Shown here: one piece after another, positions 19,626 through 31,046 of the stretch | Layout of the letters: every line of letters starts with the position of its first letter | Numbering within the stretch: position 1 is the stretch's first letter | Origin: Zygnema cylindricum | Lineage: Eukaryota; Streptophyta; Zygnematophyceae; Zygnematales; Zygnemataceae | Length of the DNA: 42,538 nt | NCBI GenBank assembly: GCA_037447655.1 | Contig: JBBHKE010001293.1 | Span: forward strand, 64,001 to 106,538 | Reading direction: 5' to 3' | The notes under the pieces: model-generated | Told to the model about the DNA's origin: nothing | Database searches by the model: none | Seen by the model: only the letters and a program-made list of their open reading frames with translations | Translations under genes and position numbers: made by a program

Positions 19626-21119
19626 GCCTTCGAAGTCGAGACTCCCGACCCCAATAATGTAGCATCGGGCCACTCATGACTTATCGGGTACAGTACTGTA
19701 CCGAACCTTGCATATTTTCGCACGCGCGAGCACGGTGATTGGGTCCACGTCGTTCCCGCCTCCCGTTTTTCTCCGTTTTGTACTGTAATTGCGGGATGTC
19801 ACAGTAGACGATAATCGGACGGCTAGAAATGCCCTAAAAAAGTGTTTGATCATATGGAACCCATGGGTCGATGTGGTCCGTACGGATCTCTGCGGACATC
19901 GTCATGTCGTTATGATGTTGACCGGAAGCATTGGCTGATGGGCATGACCTTATGAATTTTGGACGACGCTAAAATGTCAAAGTTAATATAACCCGACAAC
20001 GCACAGAAATCCGGTGTTGAAATTTGGCGCTGAATAAAGCGGCGAGTACACGCGTAACTAAATTTTGTCGTCATGTGTTATTTGTATTCAAATTTGGACG
20101 CCATTTGTCACGTGGGAGCATTTGGAACTTGTGGCTTGTAGCTCGATATTCAGAAAAACAATCGGCTATAAATGGACTATTGAAAAGTTTGAAAGAGATA
20201 CTGACAATTTGGAATTGTTTAGGTTTACACGTGTTTCGCCGAAGTTTTTCGCTGAGATTTGAACCTCAGGCGTAATCATAAAGTATAGAGACCGGTGAAA
20301 CAATTTTGTACGGCTCCTCGCGACTGCCGAATAATGAGCCAATCATATTCGAGTGCAGTGTGAACACAATCTCAATAATTCTCCAGTGCCCCCTCTCTCA
20401 CGTGTAATGTATCAGTAAGTTCAAAACAAACAGAAGCTCTCTGTACGAAAACCGTCCGTATCATCCGTCCTTTCCCAACAGAACCATCCCAGACCTGCCA
20501 ATCGACAAACCCCGAGTTTCATAACTGCCTTTCTAGTTTCCACACATGTGTCGTATCGCCACATCCGATTTCCACGCTATTTTTTGCGGCTCCCGACTCT
20601 TCCGCAGTTCCAGAAAAGTACGCCCATGTGTCAGCCTCCCACCCATATTATTTTATCGCCTTGCGTGGCGTCCCAGCTACTCGACAGCCGCGTGTCTCAC
20701 CTGGCTTCAAAAAGCTCAAAAAGTGAACCAGGCCCGTACTCGATCCACGTCACGCGTTACGCCACCTGTCAGACGTGTCGGTTCACGGCTGGGAGCTTTT
20801 CCTCCGTCCAAATCCGCCCGTCGCGCCTTCCCTGCCGCCGCATGTCCTGCCACGTTTTATGGGAAAGTACATGCCAGAGACCGTACAGCATATCCACATA
20901 CGACAATTGACAGTACCGTGTACGGACATTAGCGATGTCGTTTCCTCGCTGCACTTTTTGTTCACTTTTTCCATCCCATGCCTCTCGATCTTTATCCTCT
21001 CTTTAGATATTTACCTCGACTTTATCATCCTCTCCCTCCACCCCCTGTTTCTCCACTGCCTCTACCCAGCCCTTCTCCTCTCCCTCTCCCTCTCCCTCTC
21101 CCTCTCCCTCTCCCTTCAC
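19626..21119 (+). promoter_or_regulatory. Upstream region of the 21120 gene
   Basis: No coding sequence is supported here; the in-frame extension before 21120 translates to Leu/Ser-rich, UTR-like sequence. A CCAAT word lies at 20339-20343 and CACGTG at 20109-20114. From 20540 onward, CACGTC, CACGCG, CACCTGTCAGACGTGTCGG and similar E-box/G-box words are dense. A CTCTCC hexamer repeat at 21076-21115 lies just before the start codon and is probably in the 5' UTR. Confidence 0.45.
21076..21115 (+). repeat. CTCTCC hexanucleotide repeat in presumed 5' UTR
   Basis: Consecutive TCCCTC units end five bases before the ATG at 21120. CT-rich tracts are common in plant 5' UTRs. Confidence 0.85.
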
Positions 21120-23336
21120 ATGGATCCAGTACATCCCATCCACTATTTCCCTTCCATGGACTATCTCCCGTCTCCTCTCCTCCCCCCTCCTGACACGTGG
21201 CATCACATCCAGCCGTGGGCCTACCACCGCATGCCAGCTGTCCTCCACAACAGCCACGTGGCACTTCCGGAAGAATCGCCTCCTCCTCCTGCGGGCAGCC
21301 CGAAAACTCCAAAACAGCGCAAAAAAGTTTTCCGATTGGAGCGCTCCTCCTCCTCCTCCTCTCCCTCCCCCTCTCCCTCTCTCTCCCCCTCCCCGTACGG
21401 AAACCGGAAAATCCGCCCGAAACTAAACATCTCTCCCTCCCTCGACTCCTCCACTCCTCCCTCCACCCCCATCCCTAACAACTTCTCTTCTCCCCAAAAC
21501 CCCATTTATTCCCCTTCCCTCTCTCTCCCTTCCCCTTCCCTCCCTTCCCCTTCTCTCCCTCCTCCCTCCAATTTTAAAGAAACTCTCTCGGAGCTTTGGG
21601 GGTTTTTGGGAATTCCCAAAGGGGAACACCCCCCCAAAGAGCCTCTCCCTGGGGGGGGCTTCCCCTCCTCTCCCTCCTGCCGCGTGTCACCTCGCCATTT
21701 GTCCAAAAGGAAGAATCCTTCCATCGACAGGTGGCAATCCGCCCTGGTTTCCGGATCCCCCATGCACGCGACAGCTGGCAGCTCCAGGGCTTGCCACGTG
21801 GCAGAAGCAGCAACGTCAGAAGACGACAAAAATGTTTTGTCCTTTTCCACTCACAGCAACTCCCAAAACCCGAACAACAACAACATTAACGGAGGTTCCA
21901 TGTGGCCGGTTTCCGTTTCTCCGTCGTACTGTACGGGCTCCGGTTTTTTGTCTTCTTCCACTCCCGGCGAGCCCGAGAGCCTCGGGAGAGGAGAAGTGAC
22001 AGCTGGCGGCCAAGTCACGTCTCTTTGGGCGAAAGCTGGCTCTTCGCCACGTGGCACTGTTCCCTCCGCCTCCCCCGCGAGCTATGCCAGCTCGCCACGT
22101 GGCGCTGCCAGGTGGACGCCACCCGACTTCGGACACTTGCCGGAGGGACCTGCCAGCTGTCAGCCGACGGTTGGCCGACAGCTCTCGACAACATCCTTGC
22201 TGGCGACAGAAAGTGCCACGTCAGCAACAGCTGTGGCAATGTCGACATGGAGTGCCACGTCAGCAGGCAGCCCGCGAAGCTTTCTTAGGACAGCTTCGGA
22301 GAATTTGGGGACAGGTGGCGCTCCCACGAGTCTGCCACGTCAGCATTCTCAACCAGTAGGAGGAGAGCCGCGGGTTTCTGCCAGTCTAGCACTTCCTCGG
22401 AGCGTGACATGTGGCAGTTTTTTTTCTTCGGGACAGCTGGAGACACCCGGTTTGGCATCAGAAAAGACAAAGAGTTTGGGAAATGCTCGCAGCTCATTGG
22501 ATGAGCGATCCGGATGTTTCCGGTCGGAAACGGACCATGAATCTTTTTTTCTGAAGGACGACTGCGAGGATGAAGATGGAAAAAATGTTTGTTTCATGGA
22601 AAAGGAGGATGTGGACAAAATGATGTCAGAAATCGGAGGTTCGGAAATGATGTCACTGGACGGTTCACTTCCCCCATTGGCACAGCTGATGATGACAGCT
22701 GTCAGTCCGGAGGAAGATCTGGTGTTGGGAGATTGGGTGGCGGAGCCGATCGATTTCTGCCAGCTGACGGCAAGTTTGTCAGCTAGTGCAGAGCCAACTG
22801 GCAGCGGCGAAATGAAAACAGTCGGGAGATCGTCGTCAAATTCTTGTCTTACGGAAAACGGAACAACGGAAATGGGAAACGGAGCTGTAAATGTGGACAG
22901 TGGTTTATCCTGGGTTGTGAGAGGATTGGGGAATGGGATCTCCGATTCCCAAATCGGAAATGTAAAAAAGTCGATTGAGTTTTATACCCCATTATTGATG
23001 AATGAGGAAGACCCGTGTGTCGTTGGAAGGAAGAGATTTGATTTGAGCCAATCAGATGAGAGAAGTAACTCCTCTGAGGCACTACAGACAAGGCAAAGCG
23101 TTCGAATTCAGTCGGGAAGTTTGGTAACTCCAACAAAGGTGATGCCAGGTGGCAGCGGTAGCTTGTGCCATCTGTCGCCTTCTCAGCCATTTGTACTTCC
23201 GATTCGTCCTCAGGCCAGAAGCCGAGCGGCGGCAGCCATTTATTCGGCACATCAGCAAAGACAGGCTGAGCTGGCAGGACTGCCAGCTGGCACTGCCACG
23301 TGGGCTGAGAGGAAAATCAAGAGGGAAGTGAGGTGA
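21120..23336 (+). CDS. Unrecognised Pro/Ser-rich, probably disordered 738-residue protein
   Basis: A single open frame of 738 codons runs from ATG 21120 (context TTCACATGGAT) to TGA 23334. An in-frame ATG at 20859 is possible, but the sequence between translates to a microsatellite-like Leu/Ser run, so I prefer 21120. Order of features: an aromatic N-terminus (MDPVHPIHYFPSMDYL), a basic patch PKTPKQRKKVFRLER (61-75), Pro/Ser-rich low complexity to about 155, a short ordered-looking LSELWGFLGIP (about 155-166), an Asn run, a long Ser/Thr/Ala stretch, an acidic patch DDCEDEDG (about 480-487) followed by PPLAQLMMTAVSPEEDLVLG, and an alanine/basic end RSRAAAAIYSAHQQRQAEL (about 700-718). I do not recognise the family. 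The ordered N- and C-terminal ends argue for a real gene. No intron is evident. It converges on SLX1. The exon is packed with CACGTG and CAGCTG palindromes in all three codon frames. Confidence 0.72.
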   Translation: MDPVHPIHYFPSMDYLPSPLLPPPDTWHHIQPWAYHRMPAVLHNSHVALPEESPPPPAGSPKTPKQRKKVFRLERSSSSSSPSPSPSLSPSPYGNRKIRPKLNISPSLDSSTPPSTPIPNNFSSPQNPIYSPSLSLPSPSLPSPSLPPPSNFKETLSELWGFLGIPKGEHPPKEPLPGGGFPSSPSCRVSPRHLSKRKNPSIDRWQSALVSGSPMHATAGSSRACHVAEAATSEDDKNVLSFSTHSNSQNPNNNNINGGSMWPVSVSPSYCTGSGFLSSSTPGEPESLGRGEVTAGGQVTSLWAKAGSSPRGTVPSASPASYASSPRGAARWTPPDFGHLPEGPASCQPTVGRQLSTTSLLATESATSATAVAMSTWSATSAGSPRSFLRTASENLGTGGAPTSLPRQHSQPVGGEPRVSASLALPRSVTCGSFFSSGQLETPGLASEKTKSLGNARSSLDERSGCFRSETDHESFFLKDDCEDEDGKNVCFMEKEDVDKMMSEIGGSEMMSLDGSLPPLAQLMMTAVSPEEDLVLGDWVAEPIDFCQLTASLSASAEPTGSGEMKTVGRSSSNSCLTENGTTEMGNGAVNVDSGLSWVVRGLGNGISDSQIGNVKKSIEFYTPLLMNEEDPCVVGRKRFDLSQSDERSNSSEALQTRQSVRIQSGSLVTPTKVMPGGSGSLCHLSPSQPFVLPIRPQARSRAAAAIYSAHQQRQAELAGLPAGTATWAERKIKREVR

Positions 23337-23368
23337 AGGGAACTAGTAAAGCTTCTACCACCATGATG

Positions 23369-23371
<3 letters not shown>

Positions 23372-23423
<52 letters not shown>
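23372..23423 (+). repeat. (CT)n microsatellite
   Basis: About 25 uninterrupted CT units lie 35 bp downstream of the stop codon of the 21120 gene, probably in its 3' UTR. It is likely length-polymorphic. Confidence 0.97.
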
Positions 23424-23427
<4 letters not shown>

Positions 23428-25330
23428 CTTTTTTTCTTTCTACCTTTCTATCTTTCTTCCTCACTCTATTTTCTCTGACACGTGTTTCCATATTATACAC
23501 ATGGTGTATTTTAAATTTTGGCCGTTTGTATGTCAATAGAGTTCCATGTAAGGAAGATCCTCAAGATAGAGAGAATAGGTGAGTAGATGAAATACGGAAT
23601 CAGTGTAATGTAGAATATTGAGGCTTAGGTTAGAAAAGGGATTTGTTTCGATTGTTGGATAAAACAATCGGAGATAAGAACTAGATCTGGATAGTGGAAT
23701 AGATAGCTTTTTAGGTGATGGCTGGATAGTAAAATGACGAGTTAAAGGAAGTCTCCCTTTTTGTATCATAGTAGTAAAACTGTTTGTCTTCCCGTGAGAG
23801 TGTGTTTGGGAATTACATTTTTTACGAGTACTTACTAGTTGAGAAGTTTGATTTCAGGTTTCATCAATTGATGAAAGCTTGAAAATTGTATGAACTTTCC
23901 ACAATGGTGGTTCTATGATTAATTTATTTTCAAAAGGTTAAAAGTAACAGATGCCTGAGTGTTACTTTCTCGTCAACGTGGTACAATGTGGGCAATGCCA
24001 GCCATGCATATGTAGTGAATTTGTTTTATGTTTTGGTATTGTTTCAAGCATAGATAGAAAAGTAAATAATAAAATCGACCTATGGTTGTAAAATACTAAT
24101 GGTTGTGTGATTGTTTCAGGCACAAAACATAATTACCTTAGATGGTAGCGAACTCGCTTCCCAGGAAGAAGTACGCGAGGTTTTAGAAGTACAAAAGCTA
24201 CAATGGTGTACTGTGAATGTAATAATTCTTGATAATTTTGAACTTTTCGTGGGTCGTTTGCTGTGAAGAGCGTCAAAGCTTCCAACAAAAGTAAATAGGC
24301 TTTAAAACTACACAGAGTCATTGATTTACCAGCTGGGCAATAGATACAAAAGATATGTACATGGGGAAATACAAAAGATATGTACATGAGGAGCCTTGAA
24401 GTTAAAGGTGTTTTTGTATCTATTCTAGTCTTCCATCTGGTTATGTTCCTAAGAAAAACCTCGCAATAGACGTCGCTACAAATTAAATACAAGTAACTAG
24501 TCTGATTTACAAAAAAAAAAGTATTGTATGTTGAACTACAATATTAAGCTTGGTTAAAACAGCAGGATTGCAAACAGTCTCTACAGTTTCAGTGATCTGG
24601 TTTTCTTTACCGCTTGGAAATTTTAGCTGTAAAGATGAGTGGTACAATGGAGAAGAAATACTTACACTACTCCTGATGGTCTTTTCCAAAAGGTCATTGG
24701 TCAAATAAGAAAAGAAATAGAACCTATGACAATTTCCCCCACCTTCCGTTGAGAATGTAGTGTTCCGGTTTCACTTCAAATAAAAGGGTAACACTAGTTT
24801 TTATTGTGTTGATAACCTATTGTCCATAACTAAGCCGGAGAGAGAGACAAAAAGAATGCTTTTTGCGGTATACAAAGAAATGGATTGTAATACCCGATTC
24901 AACAAAATAGACGAATTAGAAAATTTATGAACCAATTATCAAATTGTCTGGAATTACAAACAGATGTTAGAAAACCAAAAAAAAGCTTTATCTGACAGCA
25001 CGGCAGGAGCATTACCTTAAAACGTCGAAACATTTCTTCTGACTTTTTTGAATCTCTTACCAATTTGTAGAATCCATGGGAATATCCCAGACATCAATTC
25101 CTTCAGACTTAACCGATGGTCACATTCTGGATTTACATTCAATTTTTCTAAAGCTGTGAAACTACATTTTGACAAAACTACTAATGGCATTTTTGTATTT
25201 GCGAAGAATGAAAAAAATGGCCATAGACAAAAATAAATGGTACAATGTACCAACTCCGAGAGGTCAGCAAGAATAAATTAATTGCACAAAGAATTTAGCT
25301 TCTTCTAAACCGAGAGGTTGTTAATTTCTT
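23424..25330. other. Convergent intergenic region, no gene assigned
   Basis: This lies between the 3' ends of the 21120 gene and SLX1. A minus-strand open stretch (24492-24133) ends at a donor-like CTAAG/GTAATT and another lies at 25253-25017, but neither has a recognisable domain or an ATG in good context. A 20-bp word, ATACAAAAGATATGTACATG, is tandemly repeated at 24344 and 24369. The interval probably includes the 3' UTRs of both genes. Confidence 0.5.
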
Positions 25331-28300
25331 TTAAGGACTCGACAATATGACAAGGTTATCTATGTACACCCCGGAAATTGTTTTTTCTTCCAAAAATGAC
25401 TTTTTCTGCTTATTAGAAGCTGATGTCGCATTCCAAGGTCTATGTGAGGGAGGTTGAACCTGCAAATCACATAGAAAAGGGACGCGTCGTTAACTTTCCG
25501 TTGAAAAAAACAAAGAAAAGGTTGTAGCAAGCCTCGTTCAAAACACCAAAGCGTTAGAAATCAAACAATGAAAACAAATTCTTACCCTAGGCTCGTCAAT
25601 CCCGATGAACTCCCTACTTTCTCCAACATTGCAAGTGTTCTCCTCTCTCAGTTTCCCTCCCTTTCCATGGCATCTTCTGTTCTGTTGATCGCGGCAATCT
25701 GACGGCAAAGCTTCATGCCACCCTGGACCCATCTCAATCACCTCCTCCTCCTCTTCTTCTTCACCTATTATTCTGACAGCTGGCATGTTTCCAAATCTTC
25801 CACTCCCAATTGGCATTTGTAAGGAACCTTCTTGGTAACTTTCCCAATTCATATGCTCCTTCTTGTCTTCCTCCCTCAAAACAGTCCGAATCGGGAACGT
25901 TCTGACAACAGTCAATTCCTCATTTGACATAATCTGTACGTCTGGGACAGGTGATAAACTGACAGCTGTCGCTCTGACAGTTGGCCGCACGCTGGCTTGT
26001 GGTGCATTGCCAGCTGGCACATCGACAGCTGTCGCTTTATCAGTCGGCTCACAATGTCGTTCGAACTCTTGATCTGAGCGCCACGTGGCAGATTCTGATT
26101 CGGACCCGGAATATCTGTCAATTTTTCGGAAAAGGGACGCAGGACGACTCCAATTACATAATCTGTCATCCCAATAAGTATCTCTGTCTGTTCCGTTGAG
26201 GGCATCATTTAAACTAGATTTTTGAGGAGGGGGAGAAAAATGAGAAGCAGGAGGATGAGAAGAGGAAAAAAACGGAGGAAAAGGGGGAGGAGAAGATTGA
26301 GCGGAAGGAGAAGGAGAAGAAGAGGGTGGAGGCAAAGAGGGGGCAAAAGGGAAAGAATGAAAGGACGGAGAAGGAGAGGGAGAAGGAGAAGCAGAAGTTG
26401 GAGAAAAACTCAGATCAATGACAGGTGGAACCATGACAGGAGCCTTTGACTGTTCTATAGAAGAAAGAATCTTTATATTCTCAGAAGAAAAGTTAATCTC
26501 TGAATGGTTTTTAACCTTCTTTGGACTTATATTTTCTTTCTCAAATACGATTCGTTTCCAGTTTGGTAGCCCTTCCACTAAAATTTCTTTTGTGTCCATG
26601 TTTAGAGTAGTAGGTTGAAGATTAGGAGATAGGTGAAAAGAAAGGCCATTTTTTGTGAGTTTTTTCGGAGGAGAAGTGAGGAGAAAAGTTGAAGACTTTT
26701 TGGCAAAAGAGTTTTCAAAAAGAAAGTTGTTTTTTTCTTCTTTCTGAGAAGGAGCGAGAAAATTGAATGATGGGACAGAGAGAAGTTCCATTTCATTCAG
26801 GTCATCGAAACTTTCCGGTAAAGTTTTTGACAATTTTTCCTTGAAAAAACTAGTATTTTCTTCTTCCCAATGCCTGAAATTTCCGCTCATCATATCTGAA
26901 GAGATTCCTTTAAAGTTTGTAGGCCTCCCTTCCTCTCTCTGAAATTCACCCGCTTCCTTCTTTTTCCTATTCAATCCTCTTTTTTCTAGCTTTCCGACTG
27001 CCTCCTCTTCTCTCCCTCCCATGTCTCCCTTCTCTTGCCCCTGTATATCCTCTCCCTTCGTTTTCTTGGCTCCCTTACCTTCCTTCTCCCTCTTCTCTTT
27101 CTTCTCAGTCTTCTCTCCCTTCTCCCCCTTATCTCTTTTCCCGTTCTTCTCTTTCTTCTCTCCTTTCTCCCCCTTCTCTCTCTTCTCTTTCTTCTCTGTC
27201 TTTTCTCCCTTCTCTTCCTCCTCGGTCTTTACTTTTATCTCCATCTTTCCTCCCTTCTCTCCCTTCTCTTCCTCCCTTGTCTTCACTTCTATCTCTGTCA
27301 TTTCTCCCTTCTCTCCCTTCTCCCTCTTCACTTTCTTCAATGCCTTTTCTCCCTTCCCTCCCTTCTCCCCCTTCTTTTCATCAATTTTATCCCCATCACC
27401 ACTCACAACATCTGGCAAAATGCATCTTAATGCCCCTTCATCCCCTGTCCCACCTTCCTCTTCCCTCCTTTTCTTTCCCCTCCTTTTTGGCACATCATTT
27501 TCCCCAATTCCCCTTTTCCTCCTTCCTTTCTCCCATCCTCCAACGTCTACTTCTTCATCCTCTCTCCCACCCATCCAATTCCTCTCATTCGGATCCTGAA
27601 ATCTACGCCCCCCCCTCTCTCCCTCCTCCTCCTCCTCCCCTCGCCCACCTTCCTCCCCTGAGATTCCCAGCTCATCCTCCTCCTCCTCCTCCCTGGCATC
27701 CTCTTCCTCCAATTCACCCTCCTCCTCTTCCTCTCCTGTGCTGCCACGTGGCAGTTCTGAGAGAGGAGCCACAACCGAACACATGTGAGAAGGGAGAGAG
27801 GGACACTTAAGACGAAGTGCCAGGTGTCGCGTTGTGAGGAAATTGACTGTAATCGGCATACTGCATAGAAATACAAACACGAGATCTTTGAAACCTCAGT
27901 TTCAGTCTCACTGATTGTCAGAAACTTCAATTCCGGCAACTGATAGCATAGATCAGGAAAAAAAAAACAGACAGGATCATATGAAAACCCTGAGATTATC
28001 GTAAAAAGACGATGGAAAACACCTTGTATAAAACAGGGACCAATGGGATTTTGCCACGTAGCAGGCCCTCTTACCTACTCCACGACGGCAGTCCTAGCAT
28101 GGAAAACAGAATTTGCAGTTTTCCTTTGACACCTGTCAACGACTTAATGGACGCTGCCACCTCTTTGACTGCCTTTGACCGGCAAGGATGTTGCCATGCC
28201 CACTCAAACTGCAAAAGGAAAAAGGAAGGGAGGAAAGGAATCGAGAAAGAAAGCAAAACAAGAAAAACTGAATGAAACTGATAAACAAAACAGTGAGAGT

Positions 28301-30747
28301 CTTATTTTTGTCTTTCAAGACCAGAATGATTCAAAGTGGACGAGGGTGAGAAATAGTATCTGTGTACAATTTGTTTTTCTGTAAGAGTAAATGGATAAAC
28401 CGTTTTATTTATGGTTTTAACTAGAACAATCACAAAACGAGCGACATTGAAGTTTACTTTCAACCCTCAAATAATTGATGTGTGATTTTACTGAAAAACA
28501 AAAACACGCGGACAAAAAAGCGTCCAGATTTATTTTTTTCTACATGAATTAGTGAGACCATAATATTGTCCCATCTGTAGCTCCTCTTAACAACCTTTTG
28601 TTTTTCTCTTTGACAATGAAATTGCTTTTGTCTTTTGTGTGCAACACGAGTAATACAAACAGCTTTGTGTGCTCTAAAAGACAACTCCTTGGCCATGATC
28701 TTTTATCAAAACCCTAATTTTCTATTCATAAGTTTGATATAATATTCATTTATGCAAATTAGATTAAGTAATCCATAAACGTTTCCATCAATCAAAAATG
28801 AACTTGTAAGCAGCTTAAAGCTTCAAATCTAATACAATACGCCACTCTAGTGGGCAACCTCGTGTTTAACTTACAAACTGAAAAAATAATCAGAGGCCTG
28901 ACGAAAGTTTCAAATCCTAGGAAATATTTGTCCTTAAGTCAACATGTCCAAGTACACCCCTTTTCTCTATATGGCGCTTCAATTAGAAGCAATTTCAATC
29001 TGAAGGATACAAACAGGGCATTTCCCTGTACATTGGGATTTCTTCAAAGAGAATATCTGAATAGTGTTAATACTATTTATGGTTGTATTCGTCTGTGGAT
29101 AAATCATGTTGTGAAAGTGACAAATGCACTACAATATAGAAGGTTAGCATTATTCAGTAGTTTTTGATGTTATATTAACTCATGTACGTTGCGATTTAGA
29201 ATGCAATCTGGACGCCTTTCTTTTTTTGTACATGTGGACTAAACTGTTTTTTCTCGTTCTTGCTCAAAAAGGTGAGGGGTTTGGCTAGCTGTTCTCTTGT
29301 CATATCTCCTCCTCCCTTTATCCTTCATACCTGTAAAGCATCCACCTTGGTTGGGAAGCCATAGACGACAAGTACCATCTCCCAAGGACGAAGCTTTCTC
29401 GTCTTATATGCTCCATGCATGATGTCACCATTGTGTTGCCGAATTCGCCTCGCTGGATTCACTGTGAAACTGACGGAAAAAGAGAAAAAAATTTTTTTTT
29501 TGAAGAAAATCCTATTAGTAGTAACCAATACTCCTCAATTCGATTGAGTTATGGCATTTGATGGGTGATGAGTCAGGTTGTACTTCATAGCGGAATGTTC
29601 ACTACTATTACTGTAGCTTTTGTTGACAAGTTTAAGACCAGTGTTGCCAATGTTAATCGACACCAAGGTACATAAATTTATTATAAACCAGGTGCGTTTC
29701 ACAGAAACTTGTGTATTGTACCGAGCTGAATTTATTAAAGATTATGTTTAGAGTTAGTGAGAATAATGTGTGAATCAGAGGAAGAGTAGCGTGTATAGAA
29801 ATTGAGGACGCTCATCACCAGTATAGTTCAGTAATGGTACCATTATAAATCTGCATTTATGATGGCAAAGTTCACTTGAACAAAATGTGTTACACACAAG
29901 TCCATGGTCTGTACTGAATAGGAGCCTGAAAAAACCCATATGTCTGACTTTTCATACAATGTTGTTCTAATGGAAGTAATGCGTGTTCCTTACGTAGACG
30001 CACTGCTCGGCTTTCCATAAACAGTGTGGACCGTATGAACATTAGGGGACAACATATTTTAGCGTCCTTGACAAAGAGCCTTCTTTTCAAGTAAAGGAAA
30101 CGGTATGGGCGATGCCTATGTTTGTCCACACTAATCATGGTGGACAGAGCAAAACAGTTAATCAATGTAAATAGGTGATAAAAAATGTATTCGATTCTTT
30201 CCGCATCGGTGTTTCAATTGACCATTCCAAAATCAGAGACCTATTTATATGAGCAAAACAAACCTGCAATCATAATACAAACTCCTTAATTTCTTACCAG
30301 CTTTGGCTACTCTATTTAATACTGACTGTACTTGATTGACCACTGATTCTTTTAAGCTTTTGACCAATTACAAGTAAAAGAAAATATCATCCAAAACTAA
30401 CAATTTGAAACAGCTTTTAAAAATATATGTAAAATTTATCTCCAAAAGTGACATTCTAAATACAAGACCGAACCCTATTCTACGATAGCGGTAAGAATCG
30501 CAGCAATTCTTAGGGCATGTTCAAGAAACACACAGAATTTCCTCAATCATTGGGAAAATGAAAACAATGAAAGGGCTAAGAGAACACATGATAAGGATTA
30601 TGGTACGCAAAAGGTTGAACAAGAAATGAAATGTACGGAAAATACGCACCCTATATAAGTCCTTCCTTTCGCTTTGGGATTAAGAGAAGACAGAAGGTAG
30701 CATGAGAAAAATCCAGAAACGGTTTTGAGAGACTGGACCTTTTCCAT
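25331..30747 (-). CDS. SLX1: SLX1-type GIY-YIG structure-specific endonuclease subunit, five exons
   Basis: Spliced CDS (minus): 30747-30650, 29469-29331, 28208-28075, 27860-25586, 25459-25331; 2775 nt, 924 residues. All four introns are GT-AG and phases fit (2, 0, 2, 0). The start ATG is in a GCCATGG context. The GIY-YIG nuclease domain comes first: GFFSCYLL (12-19), TYIG (30-33), [10 protein letters not shown] (38-47, with the likely catalytic Arg40/41) and FEWAWQHP with the metal-binding Glu81. Next are the plant SLX1 blocks [18 protein letters not shown] and [11 protein letters not shown]. After that the protein departs from the roughly 370-residue plant norm: an acidic run, a Lys/Glu repeat region (about 282-392), a SUMO-motif-like PPVIDLS (about 602-608) and Ser/Pro runs. 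I see no Cys-rich RING. SLX1 with SLX4 resolves branched DNA in the nucleus. Exons 1-4 are very secure. Exon 5 ([10 protein letters not shown] to TAA) is inferred from splice signals. Confidence 0.93.
27080..27390 (-). repeat. Lys/Glu/Gly-coding repeat tract in SLX1 exon 4
   Basis: The minus strand is an imperfect array of GAGAAGGGAGAGAAG-type units, coding for repeats such as [12 protein letters not shown]. The + strand is almost pure pyrimidine. Replication slippage in such a tract would explain the enlarged exon. Confidence 0.85.
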
Positions 30748-31046
30748 GGCCTTCTCCACATTCTCCGCTTCAAAATGGGCTATTTCAGGTTTCCTCCGGC
30801 AGCAAGACAGTGACAAATGATTGCTTGATAAACTATTTTGAGTTGATCGAAAATGGCAGAATGTCTCATGCTCTGCGTAAAGATGAAGTATAGGAATGTT
30901 GGAGGGAGCCACCCTAGTAAAATGTTGAGGGGCAAACTTCCGGAGGCAGAATCACAGTGAATGCAAATGCCAAAATTCAAATTTCAAAAAAATAAGCGTT
31001 ATATGTCATCAAGTATAAAATTTTAGCTTTGGTGTTGTCTACACAA

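Noticed and set aside
20546-20932. Plus-strand frames of about 120 residues upstream of the 21120 gene
   Set aside because: Overlapping frames with no domain, lying in a motif-rich promoter/UTR region; probably chance.
20859-21119. N-terminal extension of the 21120 protein from an earlier in-frame ATG
   Set aside because: The extension is mostly Leu/Ser translation of a CT-rich microsatellite with UTR character; the MDPVHP start is more convincing, though not proven.
27021-27810. Long plus-strand frames opposite SLX1 exon 4
   Set aside because: Ser/Phe/Leu/Pro-rich mirror translations of the Lys/Glu repeat tract; the minus strand has the conserved gene.
28850-29167. Plus-strand frame of 105 residues inside SLX1 intron 2
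   Set aside because: No ATG in context and no domain, and it lies in an intron of a securely spliced gene.
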